A stretch of 64,000 bases of DNA from assembly GCA_014529385.2 (NCBI GenBank), contig CM043952.1, positions 59,780,119 to 59,844,118 on the forward strand, in the 5' to 3' direction. This DNA comes from Adiantum capillus-veneris. Taxonomy: Eukaryota > Streptophyta > Polypodiopsida > Polypodiales > Pteridaceae. A program made the translations under genes and the position numbers. Under the pieces are notes generated by a model that made no database searches, was not told the DNA's origin, and worked only from the letters and a program-made list of their open reading frames with translations. Below, piece by piece: positions 44,189 to 56,640 of this stretch (position 1 is its first letter; each line of letters begins with the position of its first letter).

Positions 44189-45681
44189 CCTACTCACATC
44201 ATGTTGTATATATCCACAAGCTGAAGCCATCACATGGCCACCACATATCAAATGACTACTACAAAATATATAGCCATGGCGACTCGTGGGAAATTGGAAA
44301 TATCTGCTACTAGTGTCCTAGGGAAGCTCTTGGTGAGTCTGGCAACTAGCCGCCTAGTTGGCCACTGGACGGCCATTAGACCTAGCCCACAATCGCTCTT
44401 GGGCCACCCAAAGAATTGATGTGTCTGGTAGCTCTTGAATGCTCAAAAAGGGGTGGGCATAGGATGGACACACTTTTTATGATTAATGCTACCTCTCTAG
44501 CCTTCGTGGTTCGAGCCCCACCGTGGCCAACCGATGTGCCCACACTAGGCACGTACCGATGGGCGGCCCAAGAGTGCCCGGGTGCCCGAACCAAGTATGG
44601 TCCAACTGGAAGAGAATGTCCTCTGGAGCACTTCCACCAGGGTGGCCATGCAAGTTGAGTACTGTGTAGCCATTCATATTAAATATTAAATTGCATGATG
44701 TGTTCCATGTAAGCTTATGAAAACCCCACATTCCTAGTGATGACCAGCTCCTCGATGGTGAACAAATTGTCATGCCCACCCAAAATATATTGGAGCTCCA
44801 ACCAACTAGAATTTGAAATCTCAAGAGAAAGTCCTTTAAAATAGAATTTTGAGAGAACACATTGTTTAGAGGCGGGACTATCTTGAAGAATGGGGATGAA
44901 GCTACCTTAGACAAGGACTACCCTCACTTGTTCTCGAGATGAGGGCATCTCAAATGCCCAAGTTGAGAAGTCTGTAATGTACTCGAATCTTTATCAACAA
45001 TAAACTTTGCTTCCACTCAAGATCCTTATTCTAAGTTTTGGACCATTTTAAGTGTATTGATAATTAGGGATTTTTTCAAGATAATCAAGACTGAAATCAA
45101 ACATTCTTTGTGAAAGTTCTGTTAATTCTATGTTTTATATCTTGAAGAATAAAGAGAAGGTTCTAAAGGCTTTACTTTTAAAAAAGAGAGTGTTCAATAT
45201 TTTGCGGCTCCTAAATAACCTAGAGAAAAGGACTCCAAAAACAGAGGCCAATGTTAACTCATAGCTAAAAGCAGAGGTCGCCCATAGTTGACTACGTAAA
45301 AAGCAGTGACATGAGAGACTTGTAGTCGAAAATAGTGATACGCAAAAATATGATAGTTTAGACCGAGAAAGTAACCCCCCTGTTGACCACTTACCAAAAT
45401 TGCACTTATGGCCTATAGGGTAGATTTTACCTAACTATTTTCATCCCCAAATGCACCCTTGAGCTTAGCAATGATGCTCCAACACCCCTCCTATGCGTAA
45501 AAAGCAGTTTTATTATGTAAGGTATGAGTTATAAGCATATTTAGAAGGAGGTTAGTGATATTAAAAACATAATTTTATAGCAAGAGACTTACAATGTCAC
45601 AAAGAGCGTTTACCTGTGAGCATGATGGAGCAGACAACACTTCAAATGGACACTTCACAAAGGAGTTATGAGCCTAAGAAA
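44189..45681. other. Non-coding stretch between elements B and D
   Basis: No supportable ORF. It includes a tRNA B-box-like GGTTCGAGCCCC at 44510-44521 without a cloverleaf, and AT-rich sequence from 44650. AGAAA at 45677-45681 is the left target duplication of D. Confidence 0.55.
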
Positions 45682-45797
45682 TGTTGGAGCTAGGGTTGCA
45701 GAGAAACACACACAACTTGGAGAAGACGAAGGAAGCTTAAGGCACACAACAACAAGTATATTGCTTTTAGTGTGCAATGGAAAGATAAGTTAGCCCT

Positions 45798-46003
45798 TGT
45801 TGGGGTAAAGGCGTTGTACCTTTGCTCGAGGCCAGACGTCCAGTGTTCGACATCCCGCCCACTGTGTGTACATGCCCTTATTCATTATATACATATGAAT
45901 AAGGAGCTCCTCACTCTTAGTTCTCGAGAGGTTTCTCCACCCACACTATCTCGTGCTTCTCCCCTTCCCCGCATGCACTATACCGCATCGTGTACGCACT
46001 AAC
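45798..46003 (+). repeat. Short LTR-like sequence, segment E
   Basis: About 206 bp, TGTTGGGGTAAAGG...CGCACTAACA, TG...CA bounded, containing TATATACATATGAA as a TATA-like core. It is followed after two bases by TGGTATCAAAGC, close to an initiator tRNA-Met primer site. It is placed just inside the left LTR fragment of D, so it may be another element inserted in D. No second LTR is found, hence modest confidence. Confidence 0.5.
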
Positions 46004-46490
46004 AAGTGGTATCAAAGCTACATTGGTGAACTGCACGTGCGACCGCTTCCCGACGACAGACTCAAAAGCGATGGAGCTTGCCGGCTATGGCAGAGGTCGA
46101 AACTCAAGCTTGAGCTTGGCGGTGGTATAACAAATCCAACACGGATCGGAGGAGAGTAAACTACACTTCATACCACTGTGTGTACATGCCCTTATTCATT
46201 ATATACATATGAATAAATTCATTATATACATATGAATAAGGAGCTCCTCACTCTTAGTTCTCGAGAGGTTTCTCCACCCACACTATCTCGTGCTTCTCCC
46301 CTTCCCCGCATTCGCTGTACCGCACCGTGTACGCACTAACAAGTGGTATCAAAGCTACATTGGTGAACTGCACGTGCGACCGCTTCCCGACGACAGACTC
46401 AAAAGCGATGGAGCTTGCCGGCTATGGCAGAGGTCGGAGCTCAAGCTTGAGCTTGGCGGTGGTATAACAGATCCAACATGGATCGGAGTT
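45860..46490 (+). repeat. 314-bp tandem duplication in segment E
   Basis: CACTGTGTGTACATGCCC at 45860 recurs at 46174 with the following ~290 bp: TATA-like core, LTR end, TGGTATCAAAGC and the start of the leader. The second unit has a further ~23-bp duplication of ATTCATTATATACATATGAA. Confidence 0.9.
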
Positions 46491-47403
46491 TGATCGGAGG
46501 AGATCGGGCGGATCTCGCACGCAGCCCCTCTTGGCTCGAAGGGAATCTTGGGAGCTCTTTGTAGGGTCGCAGAGACTTGTGCATAGCATTCTCAGGGAAT
46601 TGGGGCAAGTAGGATTGGAGACCTGCAGGCCGACACAGAGAGCTACGAGCTCTTGGGAAGGAGAATCGAGGTGCAACCCAAGCAGAGGGTGGGAATTCGG
46701 GGAAAATTTTTAATCGGCTTGAGAATTGGCAGCATCAAATTGAGCTTGCAAGGGGATCTGTAGGGGAAAATCAGGATAGTTAACAGAGCACAAAAATCGG
46801 TAAAGCTTTGCAGGGAATGGTTGAGAGCATTTCAAGGCAAGGCTAGGAGCAGTGAATCCGAGCCAGTGCAGAATCAGGCAAATCTAAAGGCATTTTGAAA
46901 GCAAGGATTCAAAAAATTGAAATCGGGCTGCAACTCTCAGGCAGGAGCAACAATTAAGGCTTGGAGTTTAGGAGCTCTCAGGCAGGAGCAACAATTAAGG
47001 CTTGCATTTGAAACTACAGGTCGGTTCACACACTCCATGCAACTCTCAGGCAGCATTGCTAGAAGGGTAGCCAGGTTCAAGCAGAGAGGGGCAATTTGGG
47101 CAGCATCTGGAAGCGTTAAGGAGAGCAGCAGAAGAGGCCGACCCCTCACACACACTCGCCAGGTTGTTTTCTGTAGGTTGTCAGAAAGAGGAAGTTTTCG
47201 ACAGTGTACAGGCTCATCAGCTCGACAAACTTTGAATTTTTTGTTTAAAACAAAAATTTGAGTGTGGGTGCAAGGGGCTATTCCCACCCAGCCCCTCGAC
47301 CATACCCTGACTCCTCAACACTGCGACCCTTCCACTCTCCGGCCCCGACTCACACACACCTGAGTCAAAGGATGAAGGGAGCTTCAGAAATAGAACCTGA
47401 CAG

Positions 47404-47445
<42 letters not shown>

Positions 47446-48520
47446 CTATGAGAGAAAGAGAAAGCAAGAGAAAACTGCTGGCATGCTGGCATTGGAAGCG
47501 TGGCAAGCCAGATAAAGAGGTAGAGAGAGAGAATTTTAGGCGTGTGCGGCCACAGAGGTGAGTAAGTCCGAGCATCACTCGACATTGGCCCAATTTCGTC
47601 AATCTTCTTGGTGAGTTTCTTCTATTTCTTGGCATTGGTTTTGACACCGATTTTGGCGGTTTTTTTGGCGTTTTGAATCATCTAGGCTCTTGACATTAGC
47701 TTGGCATCGGTTTCAATACTAATCAAGCGGCTATTCCGCTAGCGTGCTTTTTCCCGATGACGAAAGGCGACATTGAGCATTTTCTTGGCTTCGAGCACAT
47801 GCGGCCATAGCATCGGTGCTTCCGCTCGACGGTGGAAGATGGCACCGAGGTACATCCCCCACTTCCCAACCCGGATCGAGCAAGAGACCATAGAGCGAGA
47901 GCGGCATCAGTTATACTCTAGCTCCCATTCGGAGCGACCCGGCTTCAACGTACTCTCCATGACGTTTTGGCTTCGACAATTCTCCACTTTTTGGCTTCGA
48001 CGGCACATACCGACACATACCACTCCAATGGTCCATTCTGGAACAAGTTTTTCCCTTGAGCATACTGAGCTCTTGACAGGTGTTTTCGATCGACGAGTTT
48101 ACCGACTGATGAGGTAGTGTGTGCCTGTTTCCCAGCGGTTTGCATTCGAGAGAATTTTTTGCATGATTTGGTGCAGTTTCATGCTATGTATGCATTATGC
48201 ATTATGCATCATGCGGATACACTTTGAGCTAGCTATAGATCACAGGTAGTAGGTTTGCAAATTTATAGGTGTTTTTGGATAGGTATACATCCATAGATCC
48301 ACTGGGTTAGGAGTAAGCTATTTTGCCAGGGTTTTGGCAATGCTATGTATGCCATTTGTGGATTTTTCTACTGAGACAATGCGTGTATTTTTATGCGTAC
48401 TTGGTGAGTTTTTTGAGTTTTTGCTCAGTTTCAGAGGAAACTCTACCGGATTTTTCCCAACTTTTTCTCACCATGTTTTTGCACGTATCTGTAGTTTACT
48501 CTCTAATGGTTGCAATTTAG
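46004..48520. other. Segment E body, non-coding
   Basis: About 2.5 kb without a recognisable protein. It includes a duplicated block CTCAGGCAGGAGCAACAATT (46938 and 46979) and a (GA)n tract at 47407-47441. It ends where D pol sequence resumes (GGCATACCTCTAGCCTGC). Confidence 0.5.
47407..47441 (+). repeat. (GA)n microsatellite
   Basis: A GA run of about 35 bp inside segment E. Confidence 0.9.
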
Positions 48521-50340
48521 GCATACCTCTAGCCTGCTCATTTTTAGCCCTTTCCTCATCAAGTACATCATGTATATCTGCATCAGTAATAGGCTGACCT
48601 ATAACATTTTTCGAAATCCCCATACGCTGTACATTTGCCTCATTGGTATTTACATTCGAAATTCCACCACTGAAAAGAGGGAACGAAGTGTCATAAATGT
48701 CATGTGAGCGTACATTACTGTCTCCAATACATGACAACAAGGGCTGAACATAATCTTCCACAAACACGACATCTCGTGAGACCAAGATACACTTTTGTCG
48801 ATGGCAACCTGTACCCTTTGTTTTTAGCACTATAACCAACAAAAATACATTTGAAAGCCTTATCATCCAATTTTTTTGTGCTATGTTTGTGGCACCAAAG
48901 CATATGCAAAACAACTAAACACAAGCATGTGCTCCATAGAAGGCTTTCTATCATGCCATGCTTCATATGGAGTCACACACTGCAAAGGTTTTGTAGGACA
49001 CCTATTGAGTACATAAGTGGCACACATGATGGCCTCAAGCCGAAACGAATGCGACAAAGCTTGACTTTTAACCATACATCTTGCCATTTCCATAAGTGAC
49101 TTGTTTTTCCTCTTAGCAACACCATTTTGTTGAGGTGTATAAGGCACTGTACATGGGTGTTTTATCCCACGACTAGCTAGAAATGTATTAAATTCATGAG
49201 ACATATACTCTCCCCCTCGATCGAAACAGAGGGTGCCCATAGTACATTTTGAGACATTTTCAGCCATAGCCAAAAATTGCTTGAAGCACATAAATACATC
49301 AGACTTTGCTGTAAGTGGATATACCCGTTCATGTGTCTGGAGTAATTATTAATGAAAGTCATGAACTAAAGGTAATTGCCCAAGGATGAAGTTTACATGG
49401 GCCCACAAACATCACTAAGCTGCAACCTGCATGTGGCCCTAACTAAATCATCCTTTGAAAACTTAGAACACTACATCTTACCCAAAATATAGTCTTCACA
49501 AACATGTTTGATAGGTGCTTCAAGAGGTGGCAAAGAAGCAAGCATATCATATTTTTGCAAACGCAGCAAACTGGTAAAATTCAAATGTCCAAAACGTACA
49601 TGCCAAAATTTTGCATCTAAAATAGCCTTAGAACCTACAACTGCATTTGCAAACTTTTCCCCACACTTGTCATACAAAGTGAGCTAATACAACACACGGC
49701 ATAAAATGCCAGATGTAACAATTTTATCACCGAAATTGAGATCATGTATTGTACATCTGTCATCCATAGATTTGACTACAAGACCAAGTCTAGCAAGTGC
49801 AGATACAGACAAAAAATTCTTCCCGATCCAATGTACATACAATGCATCAACAAGTGTGAAATAAGTGCCATTTGTAGTAGTAAGCACATTATTTCCAACT
49901 CCCTTGACCGGATAAGAAGCATTGTTGGCACAAGCAACTAAATTCCCATGAGAGACATCCTCAAGAGAGGTAAACAAGTCACGATGTGAGGTAATGTGCG
50001 TTGTAGCACCACTATCAAAGTACCACACTTGAGCAGATATCTGCAACAACTGATAAACATGCATCATGGACATAAGGATCATAAGTGCACTTTGTATTAA
50101 AATTCCATTTTGCATCAACATCATCATCACAGTCTCGTTTCACAGAAGACTCAACAATAGCTGCATTTGTAGTGGAACCAACATTTGTAGTGGAACTAGC
50201 CTCTTTCTTCTTAGCCTCTTTGTCCCTTAACTTAGAACACTGCTTGATGAAATGATCATTAGCTTTACATTAATGGCAACGCATCTTCTTTTTGACCTTA
50301 TCACGAGAATTCCCAGACGAATTGTTGCCAGCAGAAGAAT
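48521..50340 (-). pseudogene. Element D partial copia polyprotein (nucleocapsid, protease, integrase)
   Basis: Read leftward and similar to element C throughout. Zinc-knuckle region ~50250-50290; protease VWYFDSGATTHITSHRDLF (~50020); CEDYILGKM of the integrase zinc module (~49490); FDRGGEYMSHEFNTFLASRG and YTPQQNGVAKRKNKSLMEM of the integrase core (~49110-49230); YEAWHDRKPSMEHMLVF (~48950). It stops at EERAKNEQARGMPK, just before RT. It has several stops and frameshifts, for example at 49683 and around 49370, and is more decayed than C. It encodes no complete enzyme. Confidence 0.88.
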
Positions 50341-50449
50341 TAGGAACATGTGTATATAATGCACGGGGAAAAAACCTCTTAAGTAGGAAAAAAGGCCTCA
50401 GCGGTCCAAAGTGTGTTCACGCACATCACCACCCATGTATATGGTAACA

Positions 50450-52131
50450 AGAAACAAGAAGGAGAGTTCATAATGCTTTGCAAAAATGTCGTACACTTGT
50501 TACCCAAAAAACTTACAAAAAAATTACAAAGATTGGCTTTTATACCTTAGCCAAAGGTTTTTTGGTAAAAAATATAGGTATCCTACTAGCTCTTATACAG
50601 CCTAGGAAGTTCTGATACAATTTGGAAGCTTCTTGCCCCACTTCATCTAACTCAAATTCACACAATCTTTTACATGTTTGATACGAGAATCAATAAATCA
50701 CAAAAATATGTGGCTAGATTTGTCCAGATTGTTCAAAAAAATATGAAATTACAATTTAAGTGGATCAACAAATAATCTTTTTTTAGTAGTGTGGCTAACA
50801 TTTCCTCCCCTCCTAACGTGCGTCATCCATGATAGAGCTTCATGGGATTGAATAATGATCTGGTTTCCTTGCCTTCTGCTACTTTTTTTAAGGCTTCAAG
50901 GGCTACACAATACTTGATGTGTAGATTTTTATCTAATTTTGTTAGAAATTGCAAGTTTATGGGAGTGTTGAGCTCCATGAATATGTAGCCAACTAATGTG
51001 GCATGCATATTTATTACCATGGGACCAAAGATACATGATCTAAAAGTGAAGAGCCCTGTGTAGAAGGCCTCCTTGAACGTCTACATGTAGTAGGATGGTA
51101 GAAACATTACTTTAGCAAAGATTCCATACAGAACTTTATCGAGGAGTTGATTTAACAAGTCATAGTAGAGCCCTTGGTTACCTTCAAGGAAGGCCATCCA
51201 GGGAGCATCAGTCTAGTCCGCTTGTTGATAGTATATATACATGTGAGAGTCTTGATGAACATGATGCTGACGATGTCTGAAATCTACTTGAAGACTTCAA
51301 TTGACTTTGCCAAATTCTTCAACATATAATCTTTAGTAGGTTTTCCTTTGGATGGACTCAATGTGGGGTAATTGAGCTCTATAGGGTGCTTCTTCAAAAT
51401 GACATGGTGGTTCCCTCAACTTCTTACTCTGGGCACTGGGCATAAAGTAGAATCCTTTCTAATTTTCAAAGGAGAATGGGTGTACAATAATAGATATAAT
51501 GGATGCTTTTCAACCAAACTTTTCTCTTGGCTTGGTGTGGATCTACATTGTCCACGACATGATCTTTAACTAGTTTTTCCTTGACTTTGAGGATCTTGGA
51601 CTTGGCAAGAGGATTAGGAAGCGACTCAAGAACACCCTTGTCATGTGGATTCTTTTTTACCTTCAGTTTTTGTCAAAGCCGAGTACCATGGCTTTAAGTT
51701 TCTAGGGCTATACTTGAGGTTAAAACCCAACCCAAGCTTGAAGTGCTTAAGGGCCAAGCTTGTGGTGGGAACTGGGCCTAAGCTTAAGGGGCTTGAGGTG
51801 TCAAAATTCAAGATTCAATCCCTACAAGGAGGCGGCGAGCCCTACAAGAGAGGGGATGAGAGAGAACACCCACACACTCACAAAAGGCATGCTTGGTACA
51901 AAGCAAGCATAAGGGACACTTGTCAAGTTCTTCCTCATGTTACCCTCATGGTGTGCCTGAAGCCTATTGGTTGGCCACCCAAGGGGTCCAATGATAATTT
52001 AGGAGATTTAATTAATTAATTTTGCATTTATCAAGTCCTCTCTCTCAAAGGGGAAAGGGGGACACTTATCCCAAGGCTACCCTTGTTGCTTGGTATGACT
52101 CCTTCTTATGATTGGCTAGGCCTGGAGGGGT
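50450..52131. other. Mostly non-coding stretch between D and the TTAA element
   Basis: Apart from the minus-strand coding-like fragment at 50824-51217, I see no gene. 51640-52020 is mildly repetitive (CAAGCTT/AAGCTTAAG words) without domain signal. Confidence 0.45.
50824..51217 (-). pseudogene. Unrecognised decayed coding fragment, minus strand
   Basis: Read leftward from 51217 a single frame gives natural-looking protein for ~130 codons with one TAG: APWMAFLEGNQGLYYDLLNQ, then after the stop TFKEAFYTGLFTFRSCIFGP and LGYIFMELNTP-like sequence, ending FNPMKLYHG and a stop. Its composition is that of a folded protein, unlike its surroundings. I know no match. It could be an exon remnant of a host gene or of a transposon. 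Confidence 0.35.
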
Positions 52132-53476
52132 TTAACACTAGAATGGTAACCTAACAGGACATAAAAGTGTCCTTTCAGGGTTTCGGGAAAAAATTCCAAA
52201 ACCATATTAGATCCACTCATTTTGAAAAATCCTTTCATGAGCTTATAGTTCAATAACTACTACATATGAAAAAAATGAGAAACTTGTAATTTTTCTCATC
52301 CCTTGGTCACTACAAGCCTCCAAAGTTGATGGACCAGTGCATTTTGCCCAAAACAGCAATTTCTTACGGTTGATTGCATATAAATAAGAGTGGGGATTTT
52401 TGTAGGACATGAGATAAAATGCCTCGTTAACTTCAATGGGTTGGTGACAAAAACATATGGTTGCTTTTACCTCACTATTTTTTTTTCGGCAAAAAAATAG
52501 GTATAAAAAAGTTGCATTTTTGCCATTCTCGGACCTATCATCAAAATTTCTATAGTCACACTCAATACATATACTATATATATGTTTTCTTAGTTCGCTT
52601 TGGGCCTTTGGATTCAAAAGGAGCCATGGAGCATGTCAAAAGGATAATGGATCTCTTGCAATTGGAACCTTGGGGGCAATGATAAAGTGCTAAATACAGC
52701 AAACATGAAAAAACTGGGTTTAGCATTATGACCTCTAGAAACCCATAGAAACTACTCAATATCTAGCCAAGTTTGTAGTCTATGATTAGATATGGTTACT
52801 ATCTACAAAATACACACAATTGGCCTAAGAAACTAGCAATATTGAGAAAGTTATACTTGCTACTCTAAAATCTATCGTATTCTTCAACAATCAAAAAACT
52901 CAACCATCATCATATACTATGCTATATAGCAGATAAGGTCCCCCAAAACTCAAGGAAGATTAGCTTTATGTTATATATTACACTTACACAATCAAAGTTG
53001 AATTTGGATATCAAGAAAGCCCCCAAAAAAATCATAAAAGTGCTAATTTTGGCCAAAAGACAGGATTATGCAATTCTTGTAAATTGGTCATAACTTTCAA
53101 TTTTAACACTTAGCTCTCCGTACAAGCATCAAAACATGTTGCGAACTATGAAGGCCTAACCTCTAGCCATCTAAACCTCACAAACATGAAGTTTAGAGTG
53201 GTATAGTTGCCAAAAATTGAAAAAAAAGCCAAAAACAGGACCTGTTTTTTCACACAATTTAGGTTCAAAAATGTTGTGCAAGAGTAAGGTTAATGGTGAG
53301 ATCGATACTCCAAAAAAAATGCTAAGTTTTTGTCAGCTCATAAGGCAACTTTGTGGATATATAGCACATAGAAATCTATTCTCATACTCTTCAAATAATT
53401 CAAACAAAATGGTCACTTAACAGGACACAAAAGTGTCCAAGGACATAAAAGTGTCCGGTTACCATTCTAGTGTTAA
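52132..53476. mobile_element. Non-autonomous inverted-repeat element flanked by TTAA
   Basis: Perfect 16-bp inverted ends CACTAGAATGGTAACC (52136-52151) and its complement (53457-53472), each flanked by TTAA (52132-52135, 53473-53476). Just inside both ends lies the small palindromic word GGACATAAAAGTGTCC (once left, twice right). The body, about 1.3 kb, has no transposase. TTAA duplication with CACTAG/CCCTAG-like ends is known for piggyBac-type elements. The CACTA start could instead suggest the CACTA superfamily, where 3-bp duplications are expected. I favour a TTAA-type element. Confidence 0.75.
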
Positions 53477-53541
53477 TGAGCTTCAAGCATGAGCTACAAG
53501 GGAGGGTTGACCAAAGCAATCTAGGGAGTTTCTTGAGGGGT

Positions 53542-53544
<3 letters not shown>

Positions 53545-53637
<93 letters not shown>
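53545..53637 (+). repeat. Compound (CT)n(CA)n microsatellite
   Basis: About 62 bp of CT followed directly by about 30 bp of CA. Confidence 0.95.
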
Positions 53638-53639
<2 letters not shown>

Positions 53640-54317
53640 ATTGTGCATTGTGCAAAGTGCAAGAGCTCCCTCTCCTTCTCCAAGAAGGTAGAGGTTGAGA
53701 GCCTACACCAACACTATTGTCTATGGAGTGCAAATCCAACCAAGAGCCATGCTTCATGGCTTAAGCTTTCCATCTTCTCCATCTTCATTACTATGCTATT
53801 ATGTATGCTAGCAAGAAGAGTGATGATAAGTGAGGAACTAATTCTTTCTCCTATGAAATGTTTGTTATTCCTCTTCCCTACCCTCATTCCCTGCTAGCTC
53901 TCTTCACCTTTGAAGGTGTTTGAGGTGTTGGGACTGAGGCTTGGGATAGTTAAAGATTTCCTCAAAGTTTATGTTATGCTTGTGATGCATGAAGCTTTCC
54001 ATCTTCATCGCATCATCTAGGTCACAAGGAACACAAAGATTGTATTGTAACAAGTATCTCTTAATGGGAGAAATCATAATACAAATGCCTATTGGAGGGG
54101 GAACCGGCTCCACATAAATCCGGTCCTCAACTGTTGTCATGTTCTCTAAATTCTCTCTCTTGCAAAAGAATTGTTCATGCCAAGTTAAGTAATTGCTATG
54201 TCTATGTTGTTATCTTCAATTATGTTTTCCTTCTATGCTCACAAAGTAATTTCTCAAAAGTACTCTCATTAATTTCCTCTACTCTCAAGTTAATAGGCCA
54301 ATTCCATTACAAATTCA
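53638..54317. other. Non-coding stretch
   Basis: No frame with a recognisable protein. It lies between a microsatellite and copia fragments. Confidence 0.5.
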
Positions 54318-54412
54318 AATATAGACAAAAGGTGCATTTTGATCCCAGGTACATAAAGTGCATCAACAAGTGTAAAATAACTACCATGCAAAGTAGTCAA
54401 CACAATATTTTT
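54318..54412 (-). pseudogene. Short fragment of a C-family copia protease region
   Basis: TTGATCCCAGGTACATAAAG and CATCAACAAGTGTAAAATAA match element C around 35690-35750 (the segment after the protease active site). It is about 95 bp, next to fragment F, and is a third relative of C and D in this window. Confidence 0.7.
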
Positions 54413-56640
54413 CCTTTCCTTTCCTTGATATATTTGAAGATTTTGTAGAACTCACTCTTTCATGTAACTTGTCACTCCATGGATTCTCACCATGCCTTGC
54501 ACTAGAGGACCCTTGCAGCCAACTCAAAACTTGTGACTGTGCACTTTTTTTTTTGTAGCCACATTCTCTCTCCAAATCATCTTTTACATCAGCATACCAA
54601 CTTGACATTTCATAAAAAACAACATCCTTTCTCACCCTCACTTTACCAGCAATTGCTCACCCTCACTTTACCCTTTTTGCTCAATGGAATAGCCAACAAA
54701 CACACATTTTTTTGCTTTTGGATCAAGCTTATTTCTTAGCTCACCTAGCACATGCACATAAGCAATACATCAAAATTTGATATATCTAGTTTTTCACCCC
54801 ATTGAACTTTTTTTTAGGTGTCATATCATGTACTAGAGGAGTAGGAGTCCTGTTCATAATGTAGACACCTATAGCAACAACCTTATCCCAATAACAATGA
54901 GGCATGTTCTTCTCATTCATTAATGCTCTAACCACTTCTGCAATGTTCCTATTATTCCACTCAGCAACACCATTTTGATGCAGAGTATATACCTATATGA
55001 AAATTATCTTTAAATTCCATGCTTTTTTAGTAAACCATTGGATTCATTTTAGACGTATTTTCCCCCTTTATCTAAGCTCAGACACTGTACATGTTTCCCA
55101 ATTTGTTTTTCAATCATAACTTTGAAATTTTGAAAGTGCATAAACACCTCACTTTTTTGCTTCATGAAGTAAACCCATACCTTCCTCGTATGTCGTCGAT
55201 GAAACTCACATAGTAATACATCCACTCATTGATACCCTCTTTGCCACACCCCATACATCCGTATGTACTAAATCCAATGCATTCCTTCTTACATGCTTAT
55301 CATGAGGAAAGGATGCTTTTGCGTGCTTTCTAGATTGACAAGCTTCACATACTTTTTTCATTTCAGCAACTCAAAACATAGGTAAGGCTGTAACCATATC
55401 TTTAGGCTGCATCATTTTCAACCTCTGCAAATTTACATGAACAATACGTTTGTGCCATCCTTCTTATGCTCTTCAACAAAGAGACCATCGGAGTTAAACG
55501 TGACTTGTAAACCCTGCTCAACCATTTGCCCAATAGAAACAGGTTCTTTGTAATGTTGGGTACATGTAGTACATCAGCCAAGTACTTCAGTTTACCATCT
55601 GTCATAGACAATGACACATTTCTCGTATGCATAATAAGATGTGCGGTATCATCCCCAGTTTCTACATAAGCAGGAGTTTGTAAAGTCTTCATTTCCTTAA
55701 ACCATTCACCATGGATGGTCATGTGATTTGATGCACCAAAATCCACATACCAGACATTATCACTGGATTTTTCCACATTTGCAAATGTATTATTTAGTAT
55801 GTGCTGCACCACAAATAGCCTCTTGGGCTCATCTGCATTCTTGCTAGTAGTTGTATAAATGTTTTGTTGCCTCCTGTCTGGACATTTGCATTCAACGTGA
55901 CCATGTCTTCCACATCCCCAACATACTACATTTCCATGTTGACTTGCATTATTGCGCTATGCATTTCCACAACCTCTTGAATGCCCCCTGCCTCAAATGT
56001 TTCCTCGACCACCACCTATGTTCTGAACATGATTGTTGTTATGCTATCGTGCTTGGTGGTTTCCTCTTCCTTGGCCTCGCCCCCACGACCTATACCACAT
56101 CCTCTTCCTCTTCCTCTATTGTTGAAAAGGACCTGTTCAAAATTGTTACCACCCTGCATAGAGGAAGGAGTCTTCCTAAAGTTCCTTATCTTCCACAATC
56201 ATAAGGACACTAAATCTATAATGAGGGAATGTTCTCTCAAAGATGGATGCCAAGTCTAAACTGTTTGTACTCAGGACCCAAACCTTGCAGACATACTTCT
56301 AGTTTATCATCATCATCAATTGGAACACCAATCGATGCAATTAACTCACGTATATTCTTTATCTTCAGCGAGTAGTCATTGATGGATATGCTTTTCTTCT
56401 AAACAATATTCAGCTCAGTCTTCAAACTGCAGCTTCCTTGCCTTTGTGTTGGTCACATCCAATGATAGCAAAGTGTCCTAAGCCTCTTAGGAGATTGAGC
56501 ATCCTTTATATGCCCAATCATAGTGTAATGTACACCGATAGAAATCAAATACATGACCTTCCAAGATCCCTTCACTCAGTGATCTATAAATACAAGCATG
56601 AACAGTACTTTGAGCACTACATAATTCACCCATAAATCTA
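54413..56640 (-). pseudogene. Copia element F (second family): decayed Gag, protease and integrase
   Basis: Read leftward. The Gag region (56640-55930) ends in a zinc knuckle, CWGCGRHGHVECKC (~55890-55925). The protease frame 55812-55402 has VWYVDFGASNHMTIHGEWF with D-F-G in place of D-S-G, plus YLADVLHVPNITKNLF. Integrase pieces follow: HQNGVAEWNNRNIAEVVRAL (~54900-54985), then LGELRNKLDPKAKKCVFVGY (~54690-54750), and finally RKDVVFYEMSSWY (54641-54600). No RT or RNase H is left. Multiple stops and frameshifts. The sequence is clearly a different copia family from C and D. Confidence 0.8.

Larger units (their letters stand above)
45682..50449 (-). mobile_element. Copia element D, relative of C, rearranged, TSD AGAAA
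   Basis: Left LTR fragment 45682-45797 matches the outer half of C's LTR (TGTTGGAGCTAGGGTTGCAG), and right LTR fragment ~50347-50449 matches the other half, ending GGTAACA. AGAAA flanks both outer ends (45677-45681, 50450-50454), so this was one insertion. Between them only the nucleocapsid-to-integrase part of the polyprotein survives (48521-50340). The RT/RNase H half is absent and segment E occupies its place. Right LTR and gag start are joined by a further deletion. Confidence 0.85.

Noticed and set aside
44505..44530. tRNA-like B box GGTTCGAGCCCC
   Set aside because: No A box at a suitable distance and no cloverleaf can be drawn, so it is neither a tRNA nor a supportable SINE head.
45798..45860. 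tRNA-like sequence (GTAAAGGCG ... GTGTTCGACATCCC)
   Set aside because: It has a B-box resemblance but arms do not pair well. It is better explained as part of the short LTR-like segment E.
46917..47515. Overlapping ORFs of 85-116 codons on both strands
   Set aside because: They lie in non-coding leader-like DNA with a GA tract and duplicated words. No domain or conserved motif.
51645..52019. 124-codon ORF on the plus strand
   Set aside because: Low-complexity, repetitive wording and no domain; likely chance.
52132..53476. Classification as a CACTA element
   Set aside because: The ends begin CACTA, but the flanking sequence is TTAA on both sides and no 3-bp duplication matches. Left open, TTAA type preferred.
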